From: Porodaedalea pini
Lineage: Eukaryota > Basidiomycota > Agaricomycetes > Hymenochaetales > Hymenochaetaceae
DNA: 64,000 nt
Reading direction: 5' to 3'
Assembly: GCA_002794775.1 (NCBI GenBank)
Contig: NBAY01000047.1
Coordinates: 62,001-126,000, forward strand
Shown here in pieces: positions 1-10,927 of this stretch (position 1 is the first letter of the stretch; each line of letters opens with the position of its first letter). The notes below the pieces were generated by a model, which worked only from the letters and a program-made list of their open reading frames with translations, did not search any database and had not been told where the DNA came from. Both the position numbers and the translations under genes were made by a program.

Positions 1-336
1 ACCCACATAGCAAGGTACGTACTTGACAACATAATGTTACGAAATTCTCATGTAGTATAAATAAGGTGAGCGGAGAGAAACTTGTGTACCGAATTGCCGA
101 TACCCTGGTGTGAACTGCGTTGGACGTCATCGGCACGCCCGGAATTCATTACAGTAATTAAGTAGCTACACAAGTTTCTGTGAAGAATACGTGCCGCGTT
201 AGAGCTGGTCCGCTTTTCGACGAGAACTCAATTTCCGTTGTTTCAAGAAAGCAGTCGATAATCGCAGTCCAAGAAGTAATGTACAAACTTCATCGTTGCT
301 CAGTCAATTTCAATGTGCTCGAGCAGTGGTTCAATG
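1..336. other. 3' flank of the dynamin gene, no gene seen
   Basis: No reading frame here resembles a known protein. It is the downstream flank of the minus-strand dynamin gene that ends at 337. No repeat or RNA gene was recognised. Confidence 0.5.
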
Positions 337-3300
337 TCATGCCAGGAGAACGCGGAGCTCTGCCTCAATTTTTTCTAGCCTTTGAATCTTCACGGTCAGT
401 TCCTCCCGCTTCTGCGCGATATCCGGATCCTCCTCCATCAAGTCTTTGAGCCGCTTCGTTGCGTCCGGTGCTCCCAGATTGAGCTTCTGTAAAAGATTCC
501 TCTTCATGCTCTCCACAAGACCTTGGTTGAGCGCGTGCTCAATTGCGAGCGGCACATTGTCGATGATCCTCTGTAGATATTTATCAGGAAGGTGTTATGT
601 GGATGGTGAGGAAACTTTATGCTAACCCTGTAAGCGACAAAAAAGTACGCTCTCACATCTGCCATGACGGCCAATTCCTCACTGAATGCGTCGGGCGCAC
701 CTGTGTGCAATCGAGGGAGGTCACCTCCGGTCACATGTTTGTAGCCAAGTTCGCGGAGAGCCCTTAGCCCACGATCCATCGACGTCTCTCCCAGTTCTTA
801 TGTATCAGAATAAGGAGAAGGCTTATATTCAAGGTCTAGAATATCTTCAACTTTCTCAACTAGGGTGCTTAAGGTGTAAATATTTTGTAGATTAAGAAAT
901 CGGTTCATACCTGGACTAGTTGGTCTGTGTTCCCAGAACCTATACTGATTCAACCGAGCTCCAGTGTATTCCGCAAGCCAGTGCAAACGCAGACTCAGGA
1001 AGTAGTGCTCGTTCTGAGTATAAAGCGGGTGTTTCTCTTGCTTGAGAGATGCGTCTATGAATGAACTAGCGGATTGCTTGTGTCCATCGAGCAGGTCCTT
1101 GACAAGATCTCTGACAAACCGCTAGTCAGTGCATGTATCCCAAATACTATCTCCAGAACACACCCCATGTGGCTGTCCAGTCTCTGGAACCTGTCGAAAT
1201 GACGATGAAGGATGTGGCTGAGGCATGTCGTAAGATTCTGATATACTTCTTCAAAGCACTGCGACGTCGGCGTATCCCATTCCTTGGTAAACTCGTCAAT
1301 TAGCGCGTGTTTGGCGTCAAATGGGACGTTGTTGGGAAGTTCCCAGGTTATTGACCTGGAGTTGTCAAAATTAGTTATTCAGCCGAAGTCCTTATACACG
1401 TAGAGCTGACTCTCGTATGATCTTCCGGACGTAAAGGAGGTCACGAGGTCCGTTTCCAAAGCCTTCCGTCGATGTGATTAGTTCAGGATCATGGAAAAAC
1501 GGCTTCTTATATTCCGCGTGCTTTTCGAATGGACGAAAGTCAGGAGCGGTGCATCGAATCTTGCGTTTGAACTCCTTATAGATAGCTCGGTTACGGTGGA
1601 TGAAGGACTTTCCACAGCACGCGGAGTGCCCTGAGTTCTGCGCTCCTGATGTCATATTGATGGTCCCGTGAACCGTTCCCGAAAACTCCTGACAGAAGTT
1701 GGTAACACGCTCCAGGACCTCGCTCGATACATCGGCAGGGAGGGGAATAGGAAGCAATTGAAGCGCTGCACGGACTTCATCAAGTTGTTCCTGCGCTTGT
1801 TTGCGCAATTGCGGGAGTCTGAACGTGGTTCACAAGCCGGTCAAACTGCGTCATACAGAAAACTAGGATGTGGTGTACATACATGGTATCAAGAATTGCA
1901 GTGAGGTGCTTGCTCAGGTCAGTGACAAGATTCGGCACGCCGAAGTGCTTTCGGTCCGGAACAGCGCTCCAGGGAGAAGTGGTCGAAAAAAAAGTGAGCT
2001 CGGTTTCATTACGATCGGCCCGGGAAGGGCTGCATGTGCGTTCTGCGTCATCCGCTAGTTTCACGCAATAATAGCCGAGCTTCAGTGCGTATCCATCGGA
2101 TTTGTTGTTCCCTGTAAGCATGTCTCTCCATTTCTTTCGTGCGGTGATGGCGCCAGAAGTCAGGGTATCAGGCTTAGTGAGCACACCTTGAGTTGATAAG
2201 ATGAGAGTAGAGATCAACTAGATAGTACATAACACGAACCTATTGTTCTGGATTTGTCCCGGTCAGCTTCGAGAGCAATACGCATGGCCCTCTGATTCTC
2301 CATGTCATCTAGAAGGAATGAAAATACATCAGGAAGTGTGTGGGCAAGCAAAGAGAAACGTAATGCACCGCTCATAGGGATGGTTACAAGGATGAGACAA
2401 TTGCCCTGAATGTTAGACTTGACTAAATCTTCGACGAGCTGTACTATCTCCTGCTCGTCATTCTAGATAAGCCCTGTCACCGTCGATGATAAGAAGCTAT
2501 GTCAGATACGTTTCCGGTAAGGATAAACTACATGTCTACCAGGTAAATCGACGAATGACAGGTTCGCGCAGTCTTTGTCGAAGATATCCACAACGACGAC
2601 ATTCTTGCTGAACTTCAAAGTTCCATTCTGGAACGCCTCATGCGAGCGGTAATACTCGAGTTCGTTGCGCGACTTCATCAGGAAGAGGTCCGAGTGTTCT
2701 TTGGGATGGTTTAGAACAGCTGCTTGTGCACGCCGCAAAGCCAACTCGACTTCTTCGACAGAAGTGAGAGGCTGACCAAACGGAACACGCAGCACTTGCG
2801 CTAAAGGACCGCCGGATGCGTCATAATCGAAACGCAGGGTGATGCGACACGACCATTGTCCAGGCGTATTGATTAAATTAACCTCCATTGGACACCTGTG
2901 ACGGAAGCGAATTAATGCTGAACGGTCTGTATTCTCCTCAAACAAGACGAAAAAGACGAACCTCGTGCATGTTCCACCATCTCGAGGGACCCGGATCTAC
3001 AAACTGATAAGATTTTTGGAGGGATCAGTGCATATAGAAAGGACTTACACCACTCACGGCCTCGACGAGAGAGCTTAAGAAAAGCAGAAAATCAGCACCA
3101 ACCTCAAGACAAAGTAATAATATGACTTGCCTCTTTCCTGCTGATTGACTACCGATAACAGCAATTCGAGGTATGTCGACGAATGCCTGAGCACTGGAAG
3201 ACGAGAAAAAGGAGGTCAGTTATACTCGAAGAGAAAGTACGAGAACTCAATGTACCCGATATCGCGCAACTTTTGCGCAGCTCCCATGAGCTCCCTCGCT

Positions 3301-3341
3301 CTGTCGGCATACCTCGACTTTGCGAGGTCGGCGGTGACCAT
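337..3341 (-). CDS. dynamin-family GTPase with one in-frame TAG
   Basis: Large GTPase of the dynamin superfamily, which polymerises on membranes and drives fission. About a dozen exons can be joined by eye from ATG at 3341 to TAA at 337. Visible in order: a short N-terminal helix; G1 P-loop GSQSAGKS (split by an intron at 3074-3130); VPRDGGTCTRCPMEV; the G3 motif DLPG; G4 TKPD near 2170; the middle domain with TQNEHYF; and a C-terminal GTPase effector domain (337-779) ending in a charged coiled coil. There is no PH or proline-rich domain, as in fungal dynamin-like and Mx-like proteins. In the normal frame the conserved Gln after DLPG-L-I is TAG (2463-2465); a different splice choice could skip it. 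All other exons stay open, so this is either a very young pseudogene or a variant allele. The P-loop exon ends in a GC donor. Confidence 0.85.
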
Positions 3342-4484
3342 GGTGATTAAGAGTGTGGAAAGTTGCGCTAGAGGGAGGAGTGGAGTAGCTTAAGGAAGAG
3401 AGCCGTCAGCGAGGTCTCGAAGTGGATATGGGACTGGTCGTCCTTTATACCTGTGTTCAATCCCCTATCATAGCAATAGTTGAGGACGTGGTGATAGACG
3501 CCCTTAGCTTGAGTTCAAGGGTAGACATTGTTCAAGGTACTAGCGCTCCGAGCTTCGGCTATCTCTTCCTCGACTCGATCATCAATATTGGTGTCTTCTG
3601 CTGCATCCGTTGGTCTAAATTTGAAGAGATACTTCCTGTTATGGCTCGTATCTGCAATGCGGCGGGCGTCTAAGTGGAGCACGCTCCTGCAAGGCCTTGT
3701 TAGCCCGTGAGGACGTTTGATGGAGTGAGAGTCATGGTTTCCTCACTGTGAGATAAAAATCCTCGTGATGCGGATCACACTCGAGCAGAGATTCATTTGA
3801 GTATTCGAAGGACTTCAACGGTATTGCTCGGTGCTTCACCAGGCAAGTTTTGCTGTATAATAAGTTTCGCGAGTAAGTTGAAATATGGGTCCGGATAGGA
3901 AACCTGGTAGATCGAGGTAGCTTTTTAGCTGCAACAACTGGGCATGTTTTGAGGATAAGGTTTCATCCCTCGGAACAGAAGGAACAAGAGAGAGCCAGCC
4001 ATAGTTTGGCGTCCAATGCAATAAAGACAGGATGCAGACTTCTGACTTGATCACTCTTCAGTGACAGATTCATGGCCAATGAACAAATCATCCAGGCAAT
4101 AATAGTGATTACTAGTGCGGAGCGAGTAGTATCACTGCGGTGCAGGTATTGAAGATCGTCGCGAGCACAGCGGTAGAAATTTCGGAAGCAGAGTCGGTAG
4201 GAAGAACTTGCTTTCTTTCGGAAGTCGTGGACCATTTCGGGCTGTTTTGGCTTGAATTCTCTTCAACTCTCTGGCGTCATCCGCTGTTCAGAATAATCTC
4301 TATACAAGCATTAATATTGTCAATCAGAACTCTGCACATGCATTGCGAGAACTTGCTTTCAAGAAATAACCGGCCTTATTGAGGAGCTCGGACTTTCAGG
4401 ATGTTATGCACTTAGCAAAATAGCGGATCAAGAGGGTCAGGGGAAAAGGAAAAATGCGGAGTTGTGCAAATCGTCGAAACTCGG
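3342..4484. other. upstream region of dynamin; one weak minus-strand exon candidate
   Basis: No recognised gene. On the minus strand, 3515-3718 is open and gives an acidic tail-like peptide (LFKFRPTDAAEDTNIDD, then EEEIAEARSAS) ending in TGA, which could be the last exon of an unknown gene. The minus-strand ORF at 3963-4235 has one hydrophobic stretch. Neither has a recognised domain. The LINE target duplication begins at 4485. Confidence 0.25.
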
Positions 4485-4495
4485 GTGGTTGTCAC
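4485..4495. repeat. LINE target-site duplication, left copy
   Basis: GTGGTTGTCAC (11 bp) is repeated exactly at 10807-10817. It marks the 5' boundary of the non-LTR element. Confidence 0.9.
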
Positions 4496-4566
4496 TTCTT
4501 GATCTCTTACCACCATCATCCAGACCGTGGGAAAGACTACAACAGTGAAACTTCTTGTCTCTATCA

Positions 4567-6783
4567 ATGGCTCCGCCTCCCAACGTGAAGCCAGCGACTC
4601 TTCATCGAATTAAATCGCTCAGGTCCTTGGGCAACATTAAGGACCCGAAAAAATGTGACGAGTGTAAATACGAACTCCCTCTTCACAGTCGCTCGTGTGT
4701 CTCTGGCGCGGCGAAGCTCTGCATAAAATGCGGACGCGACTCGACATACAATCATAACTCGGCCGTATGCGACTATGCAGCGAGTAACATCGCTAACTGG
4801 TCCCCGGATACTGCGGCGGACAATCATGCCGCTGCCCTTCGCAAACAGGGAGACCTCCCCCCCACCCCGGATATTCCCTCTCAATCTTCCCTCAAACGAT
4901 CGCCATCCGAAGACGAACACTAAGGACGTGATGCTCCCAACAACCCAGCCACAATCGGCCATATTCCTGATGACAAAGACGCTATGGACGCCGACGACGA
5001 CTTGTACATGGACGCGCAACCCCCCCAGGTTGACATCGACCCCATCGATATCGATAACGAGGACCCGGAAATTGCCAAAGAAGTCAATAGGAAAGCTCTC
5101 GAACTTGCGGAAGGGTCGGTCCGCGACCTCCGTAACCTTATCTCACAGGATCTCTGGAAGTCAGAGACACCCCTCCATGATGACCCTGCGCGCATCGGCC
5201 GTTATATGGCCAGCATCGCGTCTTCTCTTTGCTTTTGGATTAACCGCTCTAACATGCTCGACGATGAAACTCAACGCGAAAATTATGCTAACACAGCCAT
5301 CAACAGTTTCCAGACCGCCTTTAAGATTCATTCTCCTTATTGCAAAAATGTTTTTGACAACATTTATCGCAGCCCTCAGGACATCCACGAGGAACACATA
5401 TCGGATGAACTCACCAACATGGCCCGCTCTATTTCTTCCCTTCTATCTATGGTATCGACTCTGACTGAGAAAACTAATAAACTCGAAAAACAGACACAAA
5501 ACACCGCCAAACCCAAAGTTTCCTTCTCGACTAGTGTCCCGACTAACAAGAAATATTTACCAGAACCGCTGGGTGCCAATTTCACCCATGACCCGCGTTT
5601 CCCTCCCCCTCCTCCAGTCATTAAACAGCGGGTACCTGCCCCCAAGGGCAGTCACACCAATTACGCCGCAGCTATGGCCAACACCCATATTCCGGGATCT
5701 GGCTACCGAATGGATACTCAGGGCACCATCCATGCGCCGGATGGTTATATACATTCCGAACACAATGCACCATGTCCCGGCTTATCCACCACCATCTACA
5801 CACTGCCTATCCAGTCAATCGGCACCGACAATGACGGATACACCACCGTTACATATGCTAAGGCTGCCCAGAAAAAGCCTAAGCAGGTTCCTACCAAGGT
5901 TATGACCATTACCACTGACCACCCTGACGGGGAAGTCATTACCAAACCTATGAACCGAGCTAACGGCTCTGTCAATACATGCATCTGCAATGTCAAGCGT
6001 GTTTATTTCTCTCTTCCCGATAACCTTGCTATCCGCCCTTTGCCCAACTCCATTAAAAACACTGTTCGTTCTGGCCTCAAAGGCTCTATCAATTTCAAAC
6101 ACCTCGTCATTCTTAATGTCGAGTATACTTCCAACGGAAACCTTTGCATTTCATTTACCAATATCCAGCCCGACTTTGACTCCACCTTCCATTCCCTTTC
6201 GTCCCTCTTAAACCACATTATTAACATCGATGGGGCCAAAGTCTTTACACCTTCTCCCCAGTTCAAACTCGTCCTACCGGCTGTGCCGGTATTTGACAAA
6301 GACACTAACGCCCTTTACACCGAATGTGATCTAACAGAGGAACTATCTTCCCTTCCCCAATTTGCAGGACAGGAATTCCTTTACCCCCCACGTTTCATGG
6401 CATCCATCGAGCGCCTAAACACTCTCGATTTCTGTAACGTCTCCATCATTGTGAAGGACACTAACCGTCTAGCTTTTGACCACTTTTTCCTCCACAATAA
6501 CCACAATCTCCCGGTATTTGGCATCATCCGGCACCTCGAGGAAATGCGCGCCCGACCGACCATCTCCCAGTGCGATAACTGCCATCGCTTGGGATATTCC
6601 TCAACAAAATGCCGCTCAGTCGCTAGATGCACTATCTGCTCAGAACCACACCGAACTGCAGTACATGTAGCTAAATGCACTCCATGCACCGCTACCAACA
6701 ACCTTGCATGCCAACATTTTGCGCATTGCATTAATTGTCAGGGTGATCATAATGCCAGGTCTTCCGCCTGCCCTGCTCGTTGA
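4567..6783 (+). pseudogene. LINE ORF1, gag-like protein with zinc knuckles
   Basis: Nucleocapsid-like RNA-binding ORF of the LINE, about 738 codons in one frame, interrupted once by TAA at 4921-4923 (a single C-to-T change from CAA would explain it). The first ATG is at 4567. The N-terminal part has CxxC pairs, a proline-rich middle follows, and a cysteine-rich C-terminus near 6565-6780 carries three knuckles: CDNC, CTIC and CINC, each followed by spaced His or Cys. In the first knuckle the usual His is Tyr (GYSSTKC), again a C-to-T change. It ends 21 bp before the ORF2 ATG at 6805, in the same frame, as in two-ORF LINEs. Confidence 0.85.
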
Positions 6784-6804
6784 AATTACCGCCCACCTCT
6801 CTAA

Positions 6805-9800
6805 ATGATCACATCCATTTCTATTCTCTCCCTTAACGTCCGTCGTTCGGAACCCACTACTGACCTTCTTTTTAAGTCACTTTTTCAATGCGGCAGCTTA
6901 TGCCCCGACATTATCTGTTTACAGGAGATCCCTACTATTACCACCACCATTCCTTCTAAAATTTCTCTGTTGGGTGAACAGCAATTTGCCACCCAAAATT
7001 CCGATCCTTTCATCTGCATACTCCCTCCTCAATCCCTTTCTATACGGCCTAGTTGCGCAACCTTTCTTCACCCACGCATCGCTCACCTTTTCAATTCTCA
7101 TCCCCATTTGTCTCGTCCCATATCCCAAGTCACCATCAGCGTAAACCGGGGCTCTTCACTTCCGCCTGTTTACATTTGGAATATTTACAGTTCACCTAGT
7201 ACCCATCCCTTCAAAGATCCTTTCCCCAACCCTTCACAGTTCGACACCCACATTTTCGTTGGTGATTTCAACAGACATTCCGCTCTATGGTCAGACGTTC
7301 ATCTTTCCCAACATTTTTCTTCCACCGAACCTTTTTTACAATGGCTCGACGATTCCTCTTTAATTGTTGCCAACCTCCCAACCATACCTACCTTTTTTCA
7401 TCCTCAGGGTTCTTCTACCCTCGACCTTGTTATCAGTTCATCTGACATTCTCCCTGCCATTAGTCAATCCCTTCTTATCGGTGATCCTTCATTTGATTTT
7501 CATTCCGACCACCTCCCTCTTATTTTCAATTTACCTATATCATTTACCCCGCCACCAGATACACATCCTCTTTGTCTCATCTGCAAATGCGACGTCCCTT
7601 CTTTGATTTCTGAATTTCGAGATTCGAAACTCTTTTCCTTTGATATGTCCTCCATTCTTTTACCTTCTCAAGTTGACGCCAAGTTAGATTCCTTTTTCAC
7701 CACATTCTCTTCTTTCACCACTCGCTTTCTGTGAAAGCATAAAACCTGAACTTATTTTGGACCCCACTCTTGGTGGACCGAGCAATGCAGTCGCGATTAC
7801 CAAGCACACCACAGTGATCTGTTGCCCAGTAGCCTCGCCCAACTCCATAAAACCCTCGCCATAGCCAAAACCACGTTTTTCAGTGATCTACTCCATCGAT
7901 CTGATCATTCATCAATCTGGAGATGCAAATATCTTGGCAGTTCGTGCTGCCGACACCCCATCGGTGCCCTTAAACTTCCCTCAGGAAGCTATACCCTCAA
8001 CGAGAGCGAGAAATCAGACCTTTTCCGCTCCACGTTCTTTCCCGAGCTACCCGCTGGTAATCACAACAAGTATTCGCTTCCTCCTCCAGTTGACATTGAG
8101 CCTGTCTCTGTCGACGAAATGCTCTGAGCCCTGAAGGGTACCGACGATACGACGGCCCCAGGTCAGAATTGTTTTTCTTACCTTCATTTAAAACTTTTTA
8201 TCGAACTTGAACCTCATTTCTTCTCTCAAAATTTTTCCCTTTGCCTCTCTTCTGGCCATTTCCCTTCATTGTTCAAACACTCTATTGTCACGCTTATCCC
8301 CAAACCCAAACGTTCTGATTTTTCACTCCCTCGTTCTTTTCGCCCCATCGCCCTCGTAGACACGATGGGCAAATTATTTGAACACATTCTTTTCAATCGC
8401 CTTCAACCCATTTTCGAACAACGTTCCCTTATCCCCCCTTCACAGCATGGCTGTCGGAAAGCCTTATCCGCGCTGACCGCCTGCTACGAACTTCTACATT
8501 TTAATAATTTCAAACCCTTCATTCATTCCCCTTTCACCGGGGCCTCAGGCCTCGGCCCTGTTGAACCTAGACAACGTTATTTGTTGACCTCCGTGATCAC
8601 AATCGACATACAGGGCTTTTTCAATAACATTTCTCATCCTTTACTTATTGACCGTTTGACTTGCTCTAATATTCACCCCAATCTCATTAATTGCATCTCC
8701 CATTGGATGCGCAATTGCCCCATTTCCCTTCATTTCAATCAATATTTTTCAGACACTTTTATCAAACCGAACCGGGGCATCCCCCAAGGATCCCCCCTTT
8801 CTCCTCTCATTTCTATCTTCGCAGCCGCCCCAGCTATTGAAGCTTATTACAAACGTTTCCCGTACAATCGTCCTCTTCTTGCATACATGGACGACCACCT
8901 TCTTTCCGCGCGCTCTTTAAGTATGCACACCAATCTCATTCGTTTACGAAACCAGTTCCACTTTCTTTCTTCACAATTCTTACAACTGGGTCTTTCCATT
9001 GACCCCGACTCCATTGAACTCATTCATTTCACCCCATTCCACACCCTTCATCACGTTTCTTACCCAACACAACCTGAAAACCAACCCTCTCTCATTTTAT
9101 CTCCTTCTTTAACTATTCACCCTCGCTCACACATTACATGGCTGGGCGTCATTTTCCAACACCATTTACTCCCTTCTTTACATCTTCAATCACGGGCCAA
9201 TAAAGCCTTGTCTACACTTCACCAACGCTCCTTTCTATTCCAATCTTCTAACGGTGCATATCTTGAGTACGCCTGTCTTCTTTATTTTAACCTTATTCGT
9301 TCAGTCGCTGTTTACGGTGCCCAACTTTTCCCTGATTCCGCTGCCATTCGCTCCATTTTGGAACCAGTCCAACATAGAGCCCTTTCACTTATGCTATCCT
9401 GCAGCGTTGACAAAGGCGCAGCAGGTTCCTTACTTTCAATTCCACCCATAGACATTTTCGTTCAATACCAAGCCAAGCGCTTTATAACTTCATATGTATC
9501 ATCTTCTCGATCTTCTCTTCCTCCCTCTGCAGAGATCCGAAACTCACTCCCTACCAATATCGTCATTCCCAATACCGACCTTTATCCTATCATTCCTCCC
9601 ATTCATTCACAACTATCCCTAGTCCCCCTTACTTCTCGCAGTCACAGCCTTTTCATTAGACAATCGTTTCTCCAACTATTCAACCATCCTCCCCCTTTTC
9701 AATACTTTCTCTTCACAGATGGCTCTGTCATTGAGCAGGACGGCATCCCCATCGGTGGCCACGGGTTTTCCATCATGCATAACTGACGCGAACTCGTGTC

Positions 9801-10479
9801 CTTCGCTTCGAGCACTCACACCCAAAGTAACATCCTCTATGAGGAACAGCAGGCACTTATCGCTGGCATCTTGCGATTCTCTACCCTACTCGCGCACTGT
9901 GCCCATCCTACCCACTTACGCGTCGTCACAGACTCCGCCAACTGCGCTCGCCTTATCTTTTCAGCGGACCCTCTCCACGCTGCCTTCATCATAGCCTTCC
10001 GCAGATTTTGCGGCATCTTCTTAGCTTTGCACCACCACGCATCCACCATTTCGGTGCAATGGTTGCCCTCCCACATGGGACTACCCGGCAATTTGCAAGC
10101 AGACCAGCTCGCGGCTCAAGCTTCACACTCGCAGCGTAAAAACCCAGCGCCCGATACATTAGCAAACTTGCACGCATGTTTTTCCGCTGACCTTTTGGCC
10201 AAATGGTGGAACCATGTTCTAAACCTTCGACACCACCGCAGCGTTGCTACTGCCCCTTTTATCCTGTATCCGCGTCGCCAACTATGACCCTTTTTGAGGC
10301 TCCATCCTGAGAAGTGCATCCCCCATCACCTCCAATCGAGAGCAGCTGGGATCCTCCTAAATACTCACGACATGCATGATCGAAACCTGCCAAGCCGATG
10401 TTCGGATCCACTCTGCACTAAACATGATATCCATCATATCCTTAACGTTTGCCCATTCTTTTCACAAGTCCGCCGTTAA
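6805..10479 (+). pseudogene. LINE ORF2: endonuclease, reverse transcriptase, RNase H
   Basis: One continuous frame of 1,225 codons broken by five TGA stops (7732, 7747, 8125, 9784, 10285) and no frameshift. Domains in order: AP-like endonuclease (SLNVRRS, CLQEIP, VGDFNRHSALWSD, SDHLPL; about 6820-7520); reverse transcriptase (ITIDIQGFF motif A, RGIPQGSPLSP motif B, LAYMDDHL motif C; about 8269-9250), catalytic residues intact; RNase H (FTDGS, EEQQAL, VVTDSA, WLPSHMGLPGN..AD; 9710-10130), all four catalytic positions present; and a terminal zinc knuckle (CSDPLCTKHD...HHILNVCP) near 10400-10460. In life it would nick target DNA and copy the RNA in place. The stops make this copy inactive. Confidence 0.9.
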
Positions 10480-10806
10480 CTTTTTCACAAACCACTTCTC
10501 CCTCTTTTATTTTCTAATTGGTTCGCCCCGTCCAATTTCATGCTTCTCATTCAATTCACATACTTCTCTTTCCGTCGTCCACCCGATCCTATGCCTTACT
10601 ATTCAGACCTTCCACCTGACCTTATATAAAAAATAAAACCAAACCCCAAGACACTTAACGGTCACTCTTTACAATTACGCACTTACGCATTCATGTATTT
10701 GGCCTCTACGAAACCTCCTCTTTTTCCCTTTCTTCTCCTTATTTCGCCCTCATTTCTCCTTTTTTCCCCCAGTAGTGCATAGCGCAAAGTAGTGCAATAT
10801 TACAAA

Positions 10807-10817
10807 GTGGTTGTCAC
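10807..10817. repeat. LINE target-site duplication, right copy
   Basis: Exact 11-bp copy of 4485-4495, directly after the element's 3' end. Confidence 0.9.
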
Positions 10818-10820
10818 GTG
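10815..10820 (+). promoter_or_regulatory. CACGTG E-box at the LINE junction, upstream of ERG1
   Basis: CACGTG lies 108 bp before the squalene epoxidase ATG. It is formed by the last bases of the target duplication plus the flank, so the original site straddled the insertion point and survives in the right-hand copy. E-boxes are bound by bHLH factors, a group that includes the sterol regulators; that it acts here is inference. Confidence 0.3.
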
Positions 10821-10927
10821 TTGACTTCTATCGCGCGACTTTTTTCTAGCTCAAAAGATTCGGACACGAGAGGCGACGGCGAGCTCCCTTTTATTCCCGC
10901 AGGCTCTTCAGCAAGTCCGCAACACAC

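Larger units (their letters stand above)
4496..10806 (+). mobile_element. Full-length LINE (Tad/Deceiver-like) non-LTR retrotransposon
   Basis: A 6.3-kb element bounded by an exact 11-bp target duplication. It has a short 5' UTR (4496-4566), a gag-like ORF1, ORF2 with endonuclease, reverse transcriptase, RNase H and a C-terminal CCHC-like knuckle, and a roughly 330-bp T/C-rich 3' UTR (10480-10806) ending in a short A-rich end, not a long poly(A). Each ORF stays in one frame over its whole length and is broken only by point stops, so the copy is young and structurally complete but cannot make its proteins. RNase H plus AP-type endonuclease places it in the I/Tad group found in Agaricomycetes. 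The insertion lies about 110 bp upstream of the squalene epoxidase ATG. Confidence 0.9.
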
